From Nymphaea colorata (taxonomy: Eukaryota; Streptophyta; Magnoliopsida; Nymphaeales; Nymphaeaceae), in contig NC_045140.1 in the NCBI RefSeq assembly GCF_008831285.2, positions 26,554,131 to 26,618,130 on the forward strand: a stretch of DNA of 64,000 nucleotides, given 5' to 3'. The position numbers and the translations under genes are program-made. The notes beneath the pieces are model-generated. The model was not told the DNA's origin. It saw only the letters and a program-made list of their open reading frames with translations, and did no database searches. How positions within the stretch are numbered: the stretch's first letter is position 1; each line of letters begins with the position of its first letter. Below are positions 39,029 to 52,900 of the stretch, piece by piece.

Positions 39029-39107
<79 letters not shown>
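39029..39107. repeat. (TA)n microsatellite, about 39 units
   Basis: An uninterrupted dinucleotide TA run of about 79 bases, the longest in the window. Confidence 0.97.
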
Positions 39108-39109
<2 letters not shown>

Positions 39110-42100
39110 AAGACCATTTGGGTGATAAAACCAAATCTATTAAAAATAATTATTAAAGTACTTTTCTGCAATCTAATCTTATACGTATGTTCTTTTAATA
39201 AGAGAAAAGAGTAAGTTTCTTACAACATCAAAATTTTGTTAGTAGGAAAAATCAATCTTTGTACAAGAATAACTGGAACTAAAATATGATTTATTTAAAT
39301 CAATGTTTATCAATACATTAGGAGCACGTTTGATTTAAAATATTTTTTAGCACAAATTCAAGATGTCTAGTTTTTATCTTTTACCAAATATATATATATA
39401 TATAAAAAATTTGAATGGTGACTTTGACTTTTCATAGTTATCTAACCATTTAATAGGAGCCATTCATTCAACATAATAGATTTTTAAAAGAAAAACAAGG
39501 GAAATAATATACATTTTCGTTTAGTATTAGTGTTTTTTTTTAACTATCTATCTATTTCAAATTAAATACCATGGTTAAATGGTTAGATGAGTATAAATAA
39601 CTAGAATCATCATTCACTCACTCTCATATATATAAAAGAGGTGCCGGCCACTCAAATCTCCATCCAATCATGGCCATAGTGGGTGTGATTAAACACAATG
39701 TCGATGCATATGATGCAATGCACAATGTCGATGCATATGATGCAATGCAGCGGGCGTTGTGCTACAAGAGAGAGAAGGATTTCTCCATCCAAACTTAGAG
39801 AAATTGAAAAAATCTTATATATTAAATAACATATATGTAAGATGTAAAAGAAACATGTGCCCATGTTAAATGCAGCAACATTGCATTTATTTCTCTCTCA
39901 TTTTGCAATATATTGATAGGGATGGTGAGGATTGAAAGTGCACATGTTGCGCCACTTTATAATGAGTACCAAACGACGATGACATATGTAAAAAAAAAAA
40001 AACATTAAGAAAACTACCACTTGGAAGGAAGCTGGGTGCCAGGCAAGCTCAATTGTGGGTGCAGGTGCAGCGGGGCAACAAATTTATCTTTTTAGGTAAG
40101 ACTGGACATCGGACCTAATTGAACTTGTAGTAAGCCCAGCCCATTTGCTTAATGATCCGGGTCTGGCCAGGTCCTGATAATATCCCAACTTAAGGTTAAG
40201 TTAAAAGCAACCCTAAATCACATGGGCGGTTAAGTAAATTCATTTGATTTTGAATGTCATTATAGATCCACAAAATTGTATATAAATTTTTTAATAAGTT
40301 AGGTTTACTAGGACATATTTAAATTAAATGGGGCGGGCATTGGCATTGGGCAGATTAGCTGTCCTCTGAACTCCAAATTTATAAAGTTTTGAGGGTGTAA
40401 GTCCCACAAGCCCATGACTACACTTTAGGGTGACACTAATGTCATTAAAATCAGTGTGTATCGGTCTATGGTAGCTGAAATACGGGAGCTAATATCGCCT
40501 TCTTAGGCTATGAACTAATGAAGTGATCATATCGACCAATATATTAATCAAATAATCTTAAGACATAGTAGTTTTTCTGACCAAAGCTGCTTGATACAGG
40601 TAAACTCCAGTAAGATCTTGAATTGGACATTTACAGCATTGGCTGGTAAAGCAATTAAGGGTCCCATTTTCTAATACCTTCTAAGGAATGGAACTCCTCT
40701 CTTGAGGAACTAAGTTCGCTCACAGTCGCGCCATTCCATCACCCTGCATACATTTAATGGAGTCATGCAACATTGCGAACCGAAGAAGAGCGTGCGTTGC
40801 TATAAATGGAGACCACCCTTTCCTTTCCTGCAAATAGTTGCAACGGCGGTCCCATGGTTTTTGAAAATTCCTACAGATACCAACATTTTTTTTTAAATTT
40901 TTTCAAAAGTCAGGTTCTCAAATTAAGCCATAGGCTCTACCCGTGTGGTGCTCTTCCGAACTCTTCTTTGGCCAATGAAGAAGTGTTCTATAAACATATC
41001 CTAACTCATTTCTATCAAATGATCTACTTATAATTGACAGGCCACATGATTTTCATTTAATCTGATAGATAAGAGCGGAGTAGTTATATAATAATATATA
41101 TATATATATTTATATAATTTTATTTTTACTATTAATTACCTGGCAGAAAAGCTTTTGCAGGCAGAGTGCAGCACGAGATGTCCACGTTGACTGAAACGGC
41201 CAAGCAGCAACGGTCCACCACAACGGAGCAGGCCCACCATGATCTCGGCCGTTAAAAGTCATGGCCGGCGAAGGGTCGAGGTCTCCGTGAAGCGGAATGT
41301 TTAACGTGGCGAGGGCATGCATCATTTCAGAATGATGGGCACCACACTTGCCACTCCACGACACAATCATAGGGTCGCTGAGCTCCTATTTATGAGAAAA
41401 GCTGCCCCCGACTTCCGCCCATTAATGCGAGCCCACGCTCCCCCAGCTCTGAGCCGCATGGACCCTTTTGCAGGGCTCTGTAGGCCCCAAAAAAACTCCG
41501 ACCACCTGGTCTCCTCGATCCCTTTTGTTCTTTTACCCTTTTCTAAATTCTAGCCTTCTCTCCGTTGCGTGGGCCTTCAATTTTTGTTTAAAATCTATTA
41601 AACTAATGTGCATAATTAATAGATTGGCAAGATAAATAATTTTTTTATAATTTTGACTGCATGTATTGTTTCAATAAAATCCAATAAGATGCAAATTTTA
41701 ACTGATACTGATTGACATACAATCATATTATGCAAATCACAGCTGCGTCTCAAGTTTTCGTATTTGATTTATATAGCTTTTTGTATAACCGTTGAAGACA
41801 TTTCTAATATTGAGAAACATACAAAAGTTAAAAACAAAAAAAACGTAGCCAAACTATGGTGGTCTATAATTCCACCACATATGAACCGGATCTAAAGCTC
41901 CATTAAATAATATAAAGCATGCCAGCTCGGAATAAACATGCTCTGTGTTAAGGAGTAATGTCCTGCTTCTAAATTATTTATGTAAATTCCAACATTGTAT
42001 TTTTTAATTTATCTTTTTTAAGAATCTCGCATTATGAGTTGGCTTGAGGACCGTAGAGACAATGTGTCTTTAGTTCGACTCTTGTGAGTGCTACTTCTCT

Positions 42101-45100
42101 GTCAATAATGGTATGTACAACACTTAAGTTCATGCAGGTCGTAAATGAGTCTTGAGCCCTAAAATAGATAAAGAGGAGTGGCGTTTGCCATTTACATGCC
42201 ATTTTTATTTTTGTTTTTAAGATGTGCAACGGCCACAAGTTTATGTTGTCGTCTCTAAAATGTAAAAGTATTGGACCATTCTTTTAACTGTGCATTTTTC
42301 TAACTCGCTCTTGGTGGAGGCAAGAGTTGCACGCCTCTCATAATCTATTTTCAGTGGAATGCATATGGGGAACACTGAACATTAAATATTCTTCAACTTA
42401 GAAGCAGCATTTCAAATATAAAATTCAGTTTCGAATCGAAGACCTAAACCATACGCGGTCTTGGCTGATATCCGCTGTCCTGCGGCAAGCCATGTTGGTC
42501 TCAATAAATTAATTTACAAAATGATTTGTTTATCTATCGTCTGAGCTTGGGCCCGGCCAGGGTTATCTCCATCCACGACCCGACGACCACTTATGTTGGC
42601 ACTAGACATGATTTACAGGAGGCAAGGAAGAAAGTCAGATGCCCATAATCGTCCGGCAGCAGTTAAGCCTATGGCTTTCCCGTCATTTAGCTCCCACATG
42701 GATAAAGGGAGGGAAAAAGTGAGCGTGGCGCAACACCTCAGTAGCCAAAGCCGTAAAAAGATCGTGCCGTACGAGGGGACGATCACGGGCGTCAGGCGGG
42801 CTGAGCGGTTCGGATCGGATCGTCCACTGCCTCCATGGGACGGCCCGGGTCTCTGCTCTTAATAAATAACTTTTTTAACATAATATTCTTCTTATCAAAA
42901 CATTTTTCCTACATGAAATGTAAACAAATGGCATGTCTTTTCAATACCATAACGTTGGCGTTTTTGACCAGTTATTAGGGCATCAGGGTTTCAATAGCAA
43001 ATTTTGTATTTGATCTCATATTTTTTTAAAATTGGATTCATGTCCGCATAAGTTTTCCAATTACAAACCCGGAAAATTGGTTTTAACAAATATCTAAATC
43101 CACTTACGTGCAAAGATTTGAATATTTCATGTCCCGATTTGAAGCCAGCCGATTGGATTAAGAAAATTACAAGAATAAAATTCTTTTATTTAAAGGTCAT
43201 ATATGAGACGGTATTTGAGTAACAATATAGGTAAATTCCCATATTCGGGAGCTGTTTGCAAATATCGAAAAGTCGTGCAGCTTTCTGTAATTTACGCCCC
43301 GCCTAGAGAAACAACAAACTACAAAGACGTTTGACGCCACTTTGGTAGTTTAGGGGTCGGCGATTAGTTGGAGAAGCGGCGGAGGGAGTGGTCGGGGCTG
43401 ACCTCTTAAAAAGAATGACGGGAATGTCCTCTCGTGGAATGTTCCCATTCTTGGGAAGGTCGCCCCCAATGGAGCTGTCGACTTCCCGGTGCTTGTCTGT
43501 GTCTCCGACGTCCTTTACAAAGATGCCAAGAGATTTCATCAGGCAGGCCACAACGGTGAGCTGAGCTCCTCCCCGGGAGGACTCTCTTGTCCTTTCCCGC
43601 CCTGGACCAGTATCCTTTTCCCATGAGACCGTCAAACCCCTGTTTGGTCCATGACTGATTTCATGAAATCCAAGGCTTTCCTCGGTATTGTCAGCACCCG
43701 AATTGGCAGCATTAAAAATTATTTTAAAGCAAAAAATTACTATTTTATCAAATAATTTTATTAATTCTTCTTGATGGCGCTTTGAGATTTAAGTGGGTAG
43801 TTAATTATCATTTACAATCCATAAAAATAATGTCCACTGATGATCCGCCTTCCACCCTATCTAAACTTTACTTTCACTTTAAAACTTTAAAAATGTTAAA
43901 AAAATCACACAGGAAAAGAGTTTGGCTCCACGGTGAGCTAGCGTGACAGATCTATCATATTTCTTGGAAAGGAAAACACACTAGATTTTTGAAGCGTGGC
44001 AGAAGGCAGAAGTTTACAATGCGCTTGACGTAAGACCAACCATTGAAGCATAATCTAAGTCATTTTGCATGGCATTTGGCGATTGGAGTATGGTTTTTAC
44101 AGTGAATTCTTTAGAGACTAATATGCAAACGGCAAATGAATTCAGGAGCACGCAGCTTTTGGGCAGAGATGCAAGCCCCACCGTATCACTTGGGACCCAA
44201 CCAGCCTCGGAGATGGTGTCAATCGGGGGGCAACATCCCAGCCTCCTGTTCCCCCTTCACACCACCGGCGCGGTCGCCGGCGTGGTCCACCCGGCCACCT
44301 CTGCGCATTCGGCGTGAAACTTTTTTCCGGGAGATCGTCTCGGCCCCACTCCATGACGACAAAATAAATTGTCCCCCTCCTTGCTTGGAGAGTGATCCGC
44401 TAATCATTTCCTTGCTTGCTCGGCGGTAAGAGTTGAACGGAACAAGTTCCGAAGCTCGAGGACTTGGTTTTTCCCCGGCGGGAGAAACATGTGGGCAGCA
44501 TTGGAATATGAGGACAATATAGATACGTAAATATCACGATATTATCACATTTTAGTTGGTGGCATTATCAAAGCTCCAAATACTGTATTTTCCCAATGTT
44601 TCCAGCATTGCTTTTTTTTTTCTAAAAAAAAATAAAAATAAAAATATAGGTTGCCAATTTAAAAGAATATAGTCAGCTACGATTGGATTGATAAGATGCT
44701 AATACAATGTCTTGAATAGCATAGCTTAAACAGGCCGGTTGAGATGGGGCAAGTTGGAATGGACGGCAAGGGGAATTGGGCTGGTGGAGCGCACAATTTT
44801 CCCCCACTTGAGAATGTTAAATTCTATATCATCTACACCATAGCATGCTTTTAAGGACAAAGCTCCTTTAATACTAGCATATGAGCCAACCAACCACTCT
44901 TATTTTTCATTTGATGATGAGGGTTGATGACATACAACTTATTATGATTATCCCACAAAACAACAACATTTCCTATTTTATTCACATAATTGATTTACAA
45001 GAGCATGGATTCATGCATTAGTTATGCAATACGATTAAGACAAATCACCCTTTAATTTCATATCATCACCATTACACTAACAGGGGAACTGACGATCCAA

Positions 45101-46100
45101 TCACTTTTGTACATACAACATTAGTTTTTTTTTTGCTTTACTTGGGGAAATCATCCTCAAGGACAAACTTAGTCAATCACTCGTAGTGTAAAACTCTATT
45201 GACCCAAGATTTCTATAATAATGCTACTGAAGTTCAAACCAGCAACTGACCTCCTACCAGCTGTTTAGCCCAATCAACTCGGCCAAGCCTCAAGGCATAG
45301 AACAAGAAGTTGATCTCCATTCGTCCCACTTGGATCTTAATCATTCTTGTATACACGAAGTCGAGCATAAGCTAAAAATGGATGGAGAGTGGCATGCAAT
45401 ATTCACCTTGTGTCGCTCAACCACAAGTGTCTTTCATTAAGGCAGGCGCTCTAACCAAACATTCAAGCCAACTTAGCCCACTTTCTTCTTGTTCACCGAC
45501 TTTTGCTGGATTTAAATAAAATGGAAATACTTTTTTGTCAACTCATAGTCAACTTGTTTTGAATGGTACAGATGAGACTATTGGACGACACCTTCATCTA
45601 ATCCAATTTTGTAAAAACCTGCTTTTATCAAAACCAAGTTATTTAACAAGTTTTGGATTGTTTGTTTTGAGTGACACACTCAAAACCTCAAGGGGGAAGC
45701 AAGGTGCAGGGCATTGATGGCCGGCAAGAGGTGGGCGATGCCATCCCTCTCGGTTCCTGTGAATTCTACCAATCAATCAGTATGGTGTCGTTACCCGACC
45801 TCACGAACGGCCCCATGAAAGCGTAAAGCCCGACCGAAGCGATCCCTCCCACCGCCAACTACCGCGGGGCAGGGGCAGCTACCGCTGGCGGTAAAAAGGA
45901 AAAAGTAAAACCGGCAGGAGTAGGCGTGCAGCAGAAAATCGGGAAAAGATCGGCGAGTCTATCGTAACCGTCCCGACTGCTCTGACAGTGAAAGGATTAA
46001 GAAAAAGAAAAAAGGATTAAATAAATAATTCGGCGAATAGGATTTAATAAATTAGGAAAATAGTGTTACGGAAATAGGGAGAGCCGGGAGCGCGCGTGTA
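39108..46100. other. Gene-poor region with several GC-rich patches
   Basis: Seven kilobases are mostly AT-rich, with GC-rich patches at about 41200-41500, 42540-42860, 43300-43640, 44150-44430 and 45700-45980. Each patch opens frames of 60-110 codons, often on both strands, none with a recognisable domain. Diffuse similarity to repeat families occurs near 40100-40360 (ACTGGACATCGGACC, GGGCATTGGCATTGGGC) and 45150-45300. No gene is supported. Confidence 0.45.
39694..39747. repeat. 27-bp perfect tandem duplication
   Basis: CACAATGTCGATGCATATGA plus TGCAATG at 39694-39720 is repeated exactly at 39721-39747. Confidence 0.92.
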
Positions 46101-46141
46101 AAAGGACGCGCCATTGAAGCAGCAAGAGAGGGAGAAGGGAG

Positions 46142-46186
46142 ATGTCTGAAAGCGAACGCTCGAACATCCGAATTGCATTTCACTGA
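46142..46186 (+). other. Candidate upstream ORF in the SFH gene leader
   Basis: ATG to TGA encodes 14 residues (MSESERSNIRIAFH). It lies in a purine-rich stretch that would be the first leader exon if the SFH transcript starts upstream of 46140. Two further minimal uORFs follow (MEI near 46259; MERL near 46831). This depends on the unverified transcription start. Confidence 0.3.
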
Positions 46187-46932
46187 GAGAGAGAGAGAGG
46201 AGGAAGAGAAGGAGAAGGTTCTGAAAGTGCCATCGCGTACGTTCGACGAGCTATCCGATGGAGATTTAGTGCCAGGTGAACTTGCTTACCGGTAATATGG
46301 AGTTTTAATCCTTGTTTTCGTAATGTTAGACGGTTTTGGATGGGTTTATCGGTGGATTTCATGGCGTTGGATGCGAAACCGAAGTTTCGAAGGGTTTCCT
46401 GAATTGCTTGTGAGCATACCGAGTCATCGGATCAGTTTTTTGTCCTCTGTTTGCTGTACTTCGCACTTAGCTCTGGGAAATGGTTTATGTAATGGTTGAG
46501 AAGCCCGGTTTGTGTTCGATGAGTTTCGGCCAGATTTTGTGAAGTTCAATAGTTTCTTGATTATTCGAGGAGTTCCCGTCTGTGTAAGATCCTCGTTCAC
46601 GAAACGACGGGCCCGTCCCGGGGGTGAACTGTTGAGATTTACAGCAGTTTCGTCAGATCTTAGTGAAAACCGGCGGATTTGGTTAGATATTGTGCCCGTT
46701 GGCGATGTTGATTGCTAGTGGTTCTTAGGATTCTGACGTTTGCTTCGCTGGTCAGAATCGATCCGATTGTATTGTATGTAAATGCTGTTATATTCATATG
46801 CTTTCCTATGGTTTTGGTATTTGCAGACAAATGGAGAGGTTATGATAGGGCGCTTTTGACAGCTCGACGCCTGCTCCCCGTCGACTTTTCCAGGCAGAGA
46901 ATTGAGGAGCTCCTGTAGAATTGGAAGGAAAT

Positions 46933-49900
46933 ATGTCGAGTAAGTCATGTTTTCTGTTTGTTCTCTCACTTATTTTTGTATCAATCATTTTCTTTCACTT
47001 GGCTTTCTGAAGTCCTCCGAGAGTCTTTGTTTTCCCTTTCCTTTTTCTTTTGTTAATCGCCACGTCTCTGTGCCGTATGGATGCTGGAAGCTGAATCTTT
47101 TGGCCATTTATTTATTTTCATAAAAATCAGTTATGGAAACTAAAGTAAACGGATGCAAGATAAGATGCATTTCTTATTTTCTTTGGTCGTTTTAATATCT
47201 GGAGTCGTGATTATGGTCACCGTTTCTTAATAAATAAAGGAAACACAAAAAACTCTAGATTTTAATTACTTTTGTTGTTTGTGATGGTTTTTGCGAGTGC
47301 TTTCAAGGGCATGGATTTGAGGTTTCAATGCATACTTGACTGCATGAAGCCGCGGTATGAAATATGACATTAAGAAAAAACGGCGTTAAGAATAAGTCAA
47401 CCTCAAGCCATTTGAGTACGTTCTGACTTTGCTTTGCGTTTGTCATGCTTTTGTTCGAATCGAGCAGGGGCAAATTTATAGATGCCACTCTGTTCACCGC
47501 GTCTATAAGCGTTATAAGATGCGATGAAACGGAATAAAGGAGCAGGGTATCCTGCCGGACTTGGAGCCGGGCAAACTTTGAGAGATGGCAAAGATCGTCC
47601 TATTGTATTTTCTCTTGTTTTCCTTGACAAAAATATCATTTGGCTCTACTTCGAGAAATCATAATTTTACTGTTCTATCTCCTCTGGGAGAATAAACGGG
47701 AACATTTGTCGTAGAGCGTAGAGTCATGATGTGGTGAGCGGGTCTGAGAGAAACATTTCTTGCTTCTGTGATTATTTGTGACGACTTTTTATATAAATCT
47801 TAGTTGAATGACGTTTACTATGGTCACAAATGCCATAGAAATCCTTTCTGTTATTTTTCGGCGTTTGATGAACAGACCGTTTCCCAGACGCACCCGAATC
47901 TGTTTTCATTTGAGAATCTTCGTTTGTAGGTCTAGATGGGGAACGGCGATCGGATGTTGATATTTCCGAAGATGAGAGGAGGATAACGAAAATAGGAGCT
48001 CTTAAGAAGAAGGCCATAAACGCCTCTAACAAGCTTACGCACTCTCTAAAGAAAAGGGGAAAAAGGAAAGTAGGTTGTGGTGTGTCGTCGGTCTCAATCG
48101 AGGATGTTCGAGATGCAGAGGAGGAGGAGGCTGTTAGTTCATTCCGTCAGGCCCTTATTGATGCGGATCTGCTGCCTGCTAGGCACGACGACTATCACAC
48201 GCTTCTCAGGTGCGTTGATTCTGTTTGAACGGGAAATTTTAGACACTCTACACATTGTCATACCCCTTTCCAGATGCTCTATTTTTTTTAATGATTGGTG
48301 AAATGAGCTTAGTTAAACCGGTGTCGAATTGTGCCAAGAGAAGAATTCCGTTTGGTAAACCCGGCTTCTTTTTTCGTCGAAAGTTTAAAGCCGAGCACCT
48401 AAGCGAGTGAGGTAACCTCCCGTTGGCCACTACCTTGCTACAGAACTTTAACGACGTAGCTGACCTTAAGAAAGCAATATGGGTATCTGATTCCGACAGT
48501 TGGAAAAAGATATCGGGTTTTACTTGTTTCACGTATTTGTATGTACTCTCTAGGAATATTGGGTAGTGGAGGGGTTAAGACCTAATTTAAATTTAAAACT
48601 AGTCAGTAATATCTCACTGTTCATACTCGAGGTGTTGTCCCCTTTAGATCGTGCTTGCCTGTTCTGTTTCGTGATTCCTGATATTTACATATTCTATGTT
48701 CTTCTGTTTATTTCGAAAGATGGCATGACATTGTCCTTTTGCTGTGTCCGAAAATATGCACAGATTTCTAAAAGCTAGGAAATTTGACACGGATAAAGCA
48801 ATGCAACTGTGGGCAGGTATGCTGCAGTGGAGAAAAGATTTTGGAACTGACACTATCATTGAGGTGAGGAATCATGATTTTTTTTTTTTAAAATGAAGTC
48901 CCTTCTATGATCTCAACAACTCTGAATTGTACTTTTATTTGTCACGCTTGTTTGTCAAACTTGCCATGCATAGAAACCAGACCTCAGTATTACTGGGTAT
49001 AAAATACTTGCAACGAAAACTTCAAGGTGTAAATCGGTTGAAATTGCAGTACATTCTGTATAAGAAGTAAAGCGCCTTATATAACATGGATTATGAATCT
49101 GAATACAAGGATGCAGCATATTGACGCCCTGTGAAGTTTGTATTTTCTTCTCTCCATGCTAAGTGCAAAACATTATGAAAGTTAAAAGAACTTTAATTCA
49201 TCAGAATTATTTTCTTAGGCTCAGGAAGAAGCGTTATTGCAGATGGTAATAAGAGTATAATTATAATCCTTTTATTCCTTTTCTTCTGAAAGTTTTGGCA
49301 TAAAATTATATATCATTTTGGGTTTTTTTCTCTTACATTTGGATATTCGATTGAACTTATGTAGGAATTTAATTTTGAAGAGCTAGATGAAGTCCTCAAG
49401 TGCTACCCACAGGGGTATCATGGAGTTGATAAAGAGGGCAGGCCAGTCTACATAGAAAGGCTGGGTAAGGTAGAACCAAATAAGCTTATGCACACTACTA
49501 CCCTGGATCGCTACGTAAAGTACCACGTGCAAGAATTTGAAAAAGCTTTGAATGAGAAGTTTCCAGCATGCTCTATCGCAGCTAAAAGACATATTGGCTC
49601 AGCAACTACAATATTGGATGTCCATGGTGTGGTATGTTTCTAAGTTCCAATGTTGATTTCTCTGTGGATTTATGTTGGTTGAATAGATCTACAAGAAATT
49701 TGTCAGTCCACATGCATTCGTTCTTTCCTTCATTTTTTTGCTGGAAGCAGGCCACAGTAATCTTGTCTGATAAAAGAGATAGGGACACACGGGAACATGG
49801 TCATGATGAGATGTCATCACCTATTTACAAATTGCATCCGCAGTCACAGAAAGCAGAACCGTGCTGGTTGGAACTTGGAAGTCCAATGCCTGCATCCACA

Positions 49901-52900
49901 TGCATTCGTTCTTTCCTTCATTTTTTGCTGGAAGCAGGCCACAGTAATCTTGTTTGATAAAAGAGATAGGGACACACGGGAACATGGTCATGATGAGATG
50001 TCATCACCTATTAACAAATTGCATCCGCAGTCACAGAAAGCAGAACCATGTTGGTTAGAAGTCTTATGCCTGCATAAGGACAAAGCTTAGACAGGATAGG
50101 TTTTGTCAGAGCATAGCCGAGTTCCTTGTCATGGCCAGGTCACAAGGCCCACAAGTCTTTCAAACGGACAAAGTTTTATTTTGAAAGCACCTCTTTCTTC
50201 TCTAGTCAAAAGAGCTACCAAGCTGTGTCTGTCCACAATGCTTTCTCTTTTAGCCTCACCAATACTTTTAGTGTTACTGTGCAAGCAGCCGCTTCATGTT
50301 ATTAAAACTCAATCCAGACAAATTTCGTCCCGAGGAAAAGTAAGTCATTTTCTTCCCTAGGAAGACTCTTATTCATTTCGCATTAAATTGTGACACTGCC
50401 GCAACTTATAGTATTTGTTATCCAAAGATCATGGCTGTAAAGGAGTAGCATGCATGTGTACAACTATAACCTTGTTTCTGTCAACCCAGCCTACCATTCT
50501 CTGTCCAACATTTTCTTATTTCTGAAACTATGAGCTGCATCCAAAATCATATCTGAGAAATTCCAAGTTCGGGAACGTCACAGCAAAAGCGTGGCTTTAG
50601 GAAGTTGCTCCTGTTTTTCCTCTTGGCTTTTCTCTCTTATTCTGCACATTCTTTATGGGTTGCCTTTTGCACTATAACTTGGAAAAAAGATTACATTTGA
50701 CATGATAAGGATAGCTAGTTACGTAATAGATTCCAATAAGTTATTCCTTCCTACTCTCTGCTACGCTTTTGGCCACCGAAGGCAAATATTCAACTGATAT
50801 TCACTGGTTCCGTTAGGTTCGTTTCGTGAAACCATACTCACAGCCTAGAAAACCCTTTGGCAAATGTTCCAACTGAGAATACTTGAACTTATTGCTTACA
50901 AGTATCACTTATGGGATTTTGCTGGAAAAATCTATAGAAATTATGATAAAAACGTAGGCTTTTCTGCATTGATGATAATAGCTGAACAGGGTTGGAAGAA
51001 TTTTTGCAAAAGTGCAAGAGAGCTGTTGATGCGCATTCAACAAATTGATAGTGATTATTATCCCGAGGTATTTATCCTTTCATACGGAATACAAAGTGAT
51101 TGACGGCCTTATAAAGCTTCAGAAGTACGCTTATGTTATTTTTGCAGACTTTACATCAAATGTTTATAATCAACGCCGGACCTGGTTTCAAGCTGCTCTG
51201 GAACACTGTTAAAGGTTTTCTCGATCCAATGACTACTGCAAAGATAAACGTATGGATGCTATATGGCTTCTAAAATGAGTTTGAGCTTCTGAAGAAGCAT
51301 TTGAGCTGCCAATATACTAATTTACACTTTTGGTGCAGGTGTTAGGCCAAAAATACCAGTTCAAGCTACTCGAAAATATTGACTCGCGGTATCTTTGGGT
51401 CTCTGTTATCTTTGAGTCTTGGGATCTGATGGATCAGCAACGTTTTTCTCATTATTTTATTTTTACTATCTTCAGCCAGCTGCCGGACTTCCTGGGTGGA
51501 TCTTGCACATGCAGTGCAGAAGGGGGTTGTCTTAGATCTGGCACAGGGCCTTGGCATGATCCTGAAATTATGAAGGTGTTGTTTGCGGATTATGCTTTAT
51601 TTATGAATATTACTTCATTTAGATATAAGGGTTTTTGGAGCTCTGATGCTGAAATCTCACAGTTAACTTCTTTTGCTTGTTTAGCTTGTACACAACGGAG
51701 AAGTCAAAATCAGACAAGTCAATAGAGATTCAGATGCATGGCTGGGAACAAAATCAAATGCTAGGCCGTCATATCTAAAAGTACAATTTCAAACTCTGAA
51801 TGTTTGCTCCCTAATTCTCATGCTCTGTTTTATGTATTGTGTATTTCAATATGATGCAGGGAAGAAGTAGTGACACTTCTACAGTTGAGTCTGGGTCTGA
51901 TTTTGATGATCTTGGTTCTCCAGTTGGTTTGAGGGGTTCTTTGTTCATTCCGCTGGACCCAGTTCATGAAGAAGTTAGTTCCTTTTTTAACTTGCTTGGT
52001 TTGCTAGATTTGTGTGAGTAAAACCTCTTTCAGAACATTCTCACTGCCATTTCAACCAGGAGGTTTTAGCTCCTCTCTCTTACTCGTCTCAAAAGAGATA
52101 CTCATTGGCGGAGCGTATTCTAATCTGCCATTCACATTAATCTTTTTCTTTTTCACCCCTGTTTTTTGCAGGTGCGAACTACTGATACCTCTTATCATAG
52201 TTGTGATGATCATTTTGGTGTTGTTGATAAGGTAGTAGATTACGGTCAAAGGGTAACCCTTGAAAGAAGGGCATCAATTTGGAAGAGCAGAGATTCCTCC
52301 GCTACTGATGGTATAATAACTAGGAACATTCTTGAATACCTTTCCAGGAACAAAGTACCAGTAGATGAACTGCCTTTGATTATAATTTAGTGCTCTTTAT
52401 GAGAGAGATGGGCTTGCTTGTTCAGAATTTTTCATTCATCCAACACCTGTATAGTTTTCTCTTTGTTCGATTTTTCTGTTTAGGGCAGACATCTAGTTTG
52501 GATGTTTGGAGTAAGGGTCGGCATCGGGCCGATCCGGCCCGATAGCCTGGGTTTCGGCCGGGCCCAGCCCATTTAAAATTTAAAAATAATATTTTAATTA
52601 AAAATAATTTTTAAATATAAAATATATTTATAAATAATAAATATATATTATTAAAACAAAAAAAATTAAAAAATTAATTTTTTAATCTGCTAAACAGGCC
52701 GGGCCCGACCCAGGCCAGGTTTTTCCCGGCCCAGGCCCCGGCCGGCGGCGGCCCAGTCCGATGCCCAGGCCTAGTTTGGAGTCTTTGGACATATGTGTGC
52801 AGGTTATTTTTTATTGTTTCCTCGATTAACTTTCAGCTTCCCAAACTCAGATTGTTCCCCTGACAAAACTGTATCTCTTTGTAAAATATTTTCAAGATAT

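Noticed and set aside
40080..40370. Possible relative of the 52.5 kb MITE (GACATCGGACC and GGGCATTGGCATTGGGC)
   Set aside because: The GC motifs are similar, but no matched ends or 8-bp duplication could be identified.
49634..50360. Frames at 49634-49957, 49797-50090 and 50103-50360 (plus)
   Set aside because: They lie inside an SFH intron, two of them exist only because of the 188-bp duplication, and including them would break the Sec14 domain between VHGV and GWKNF.
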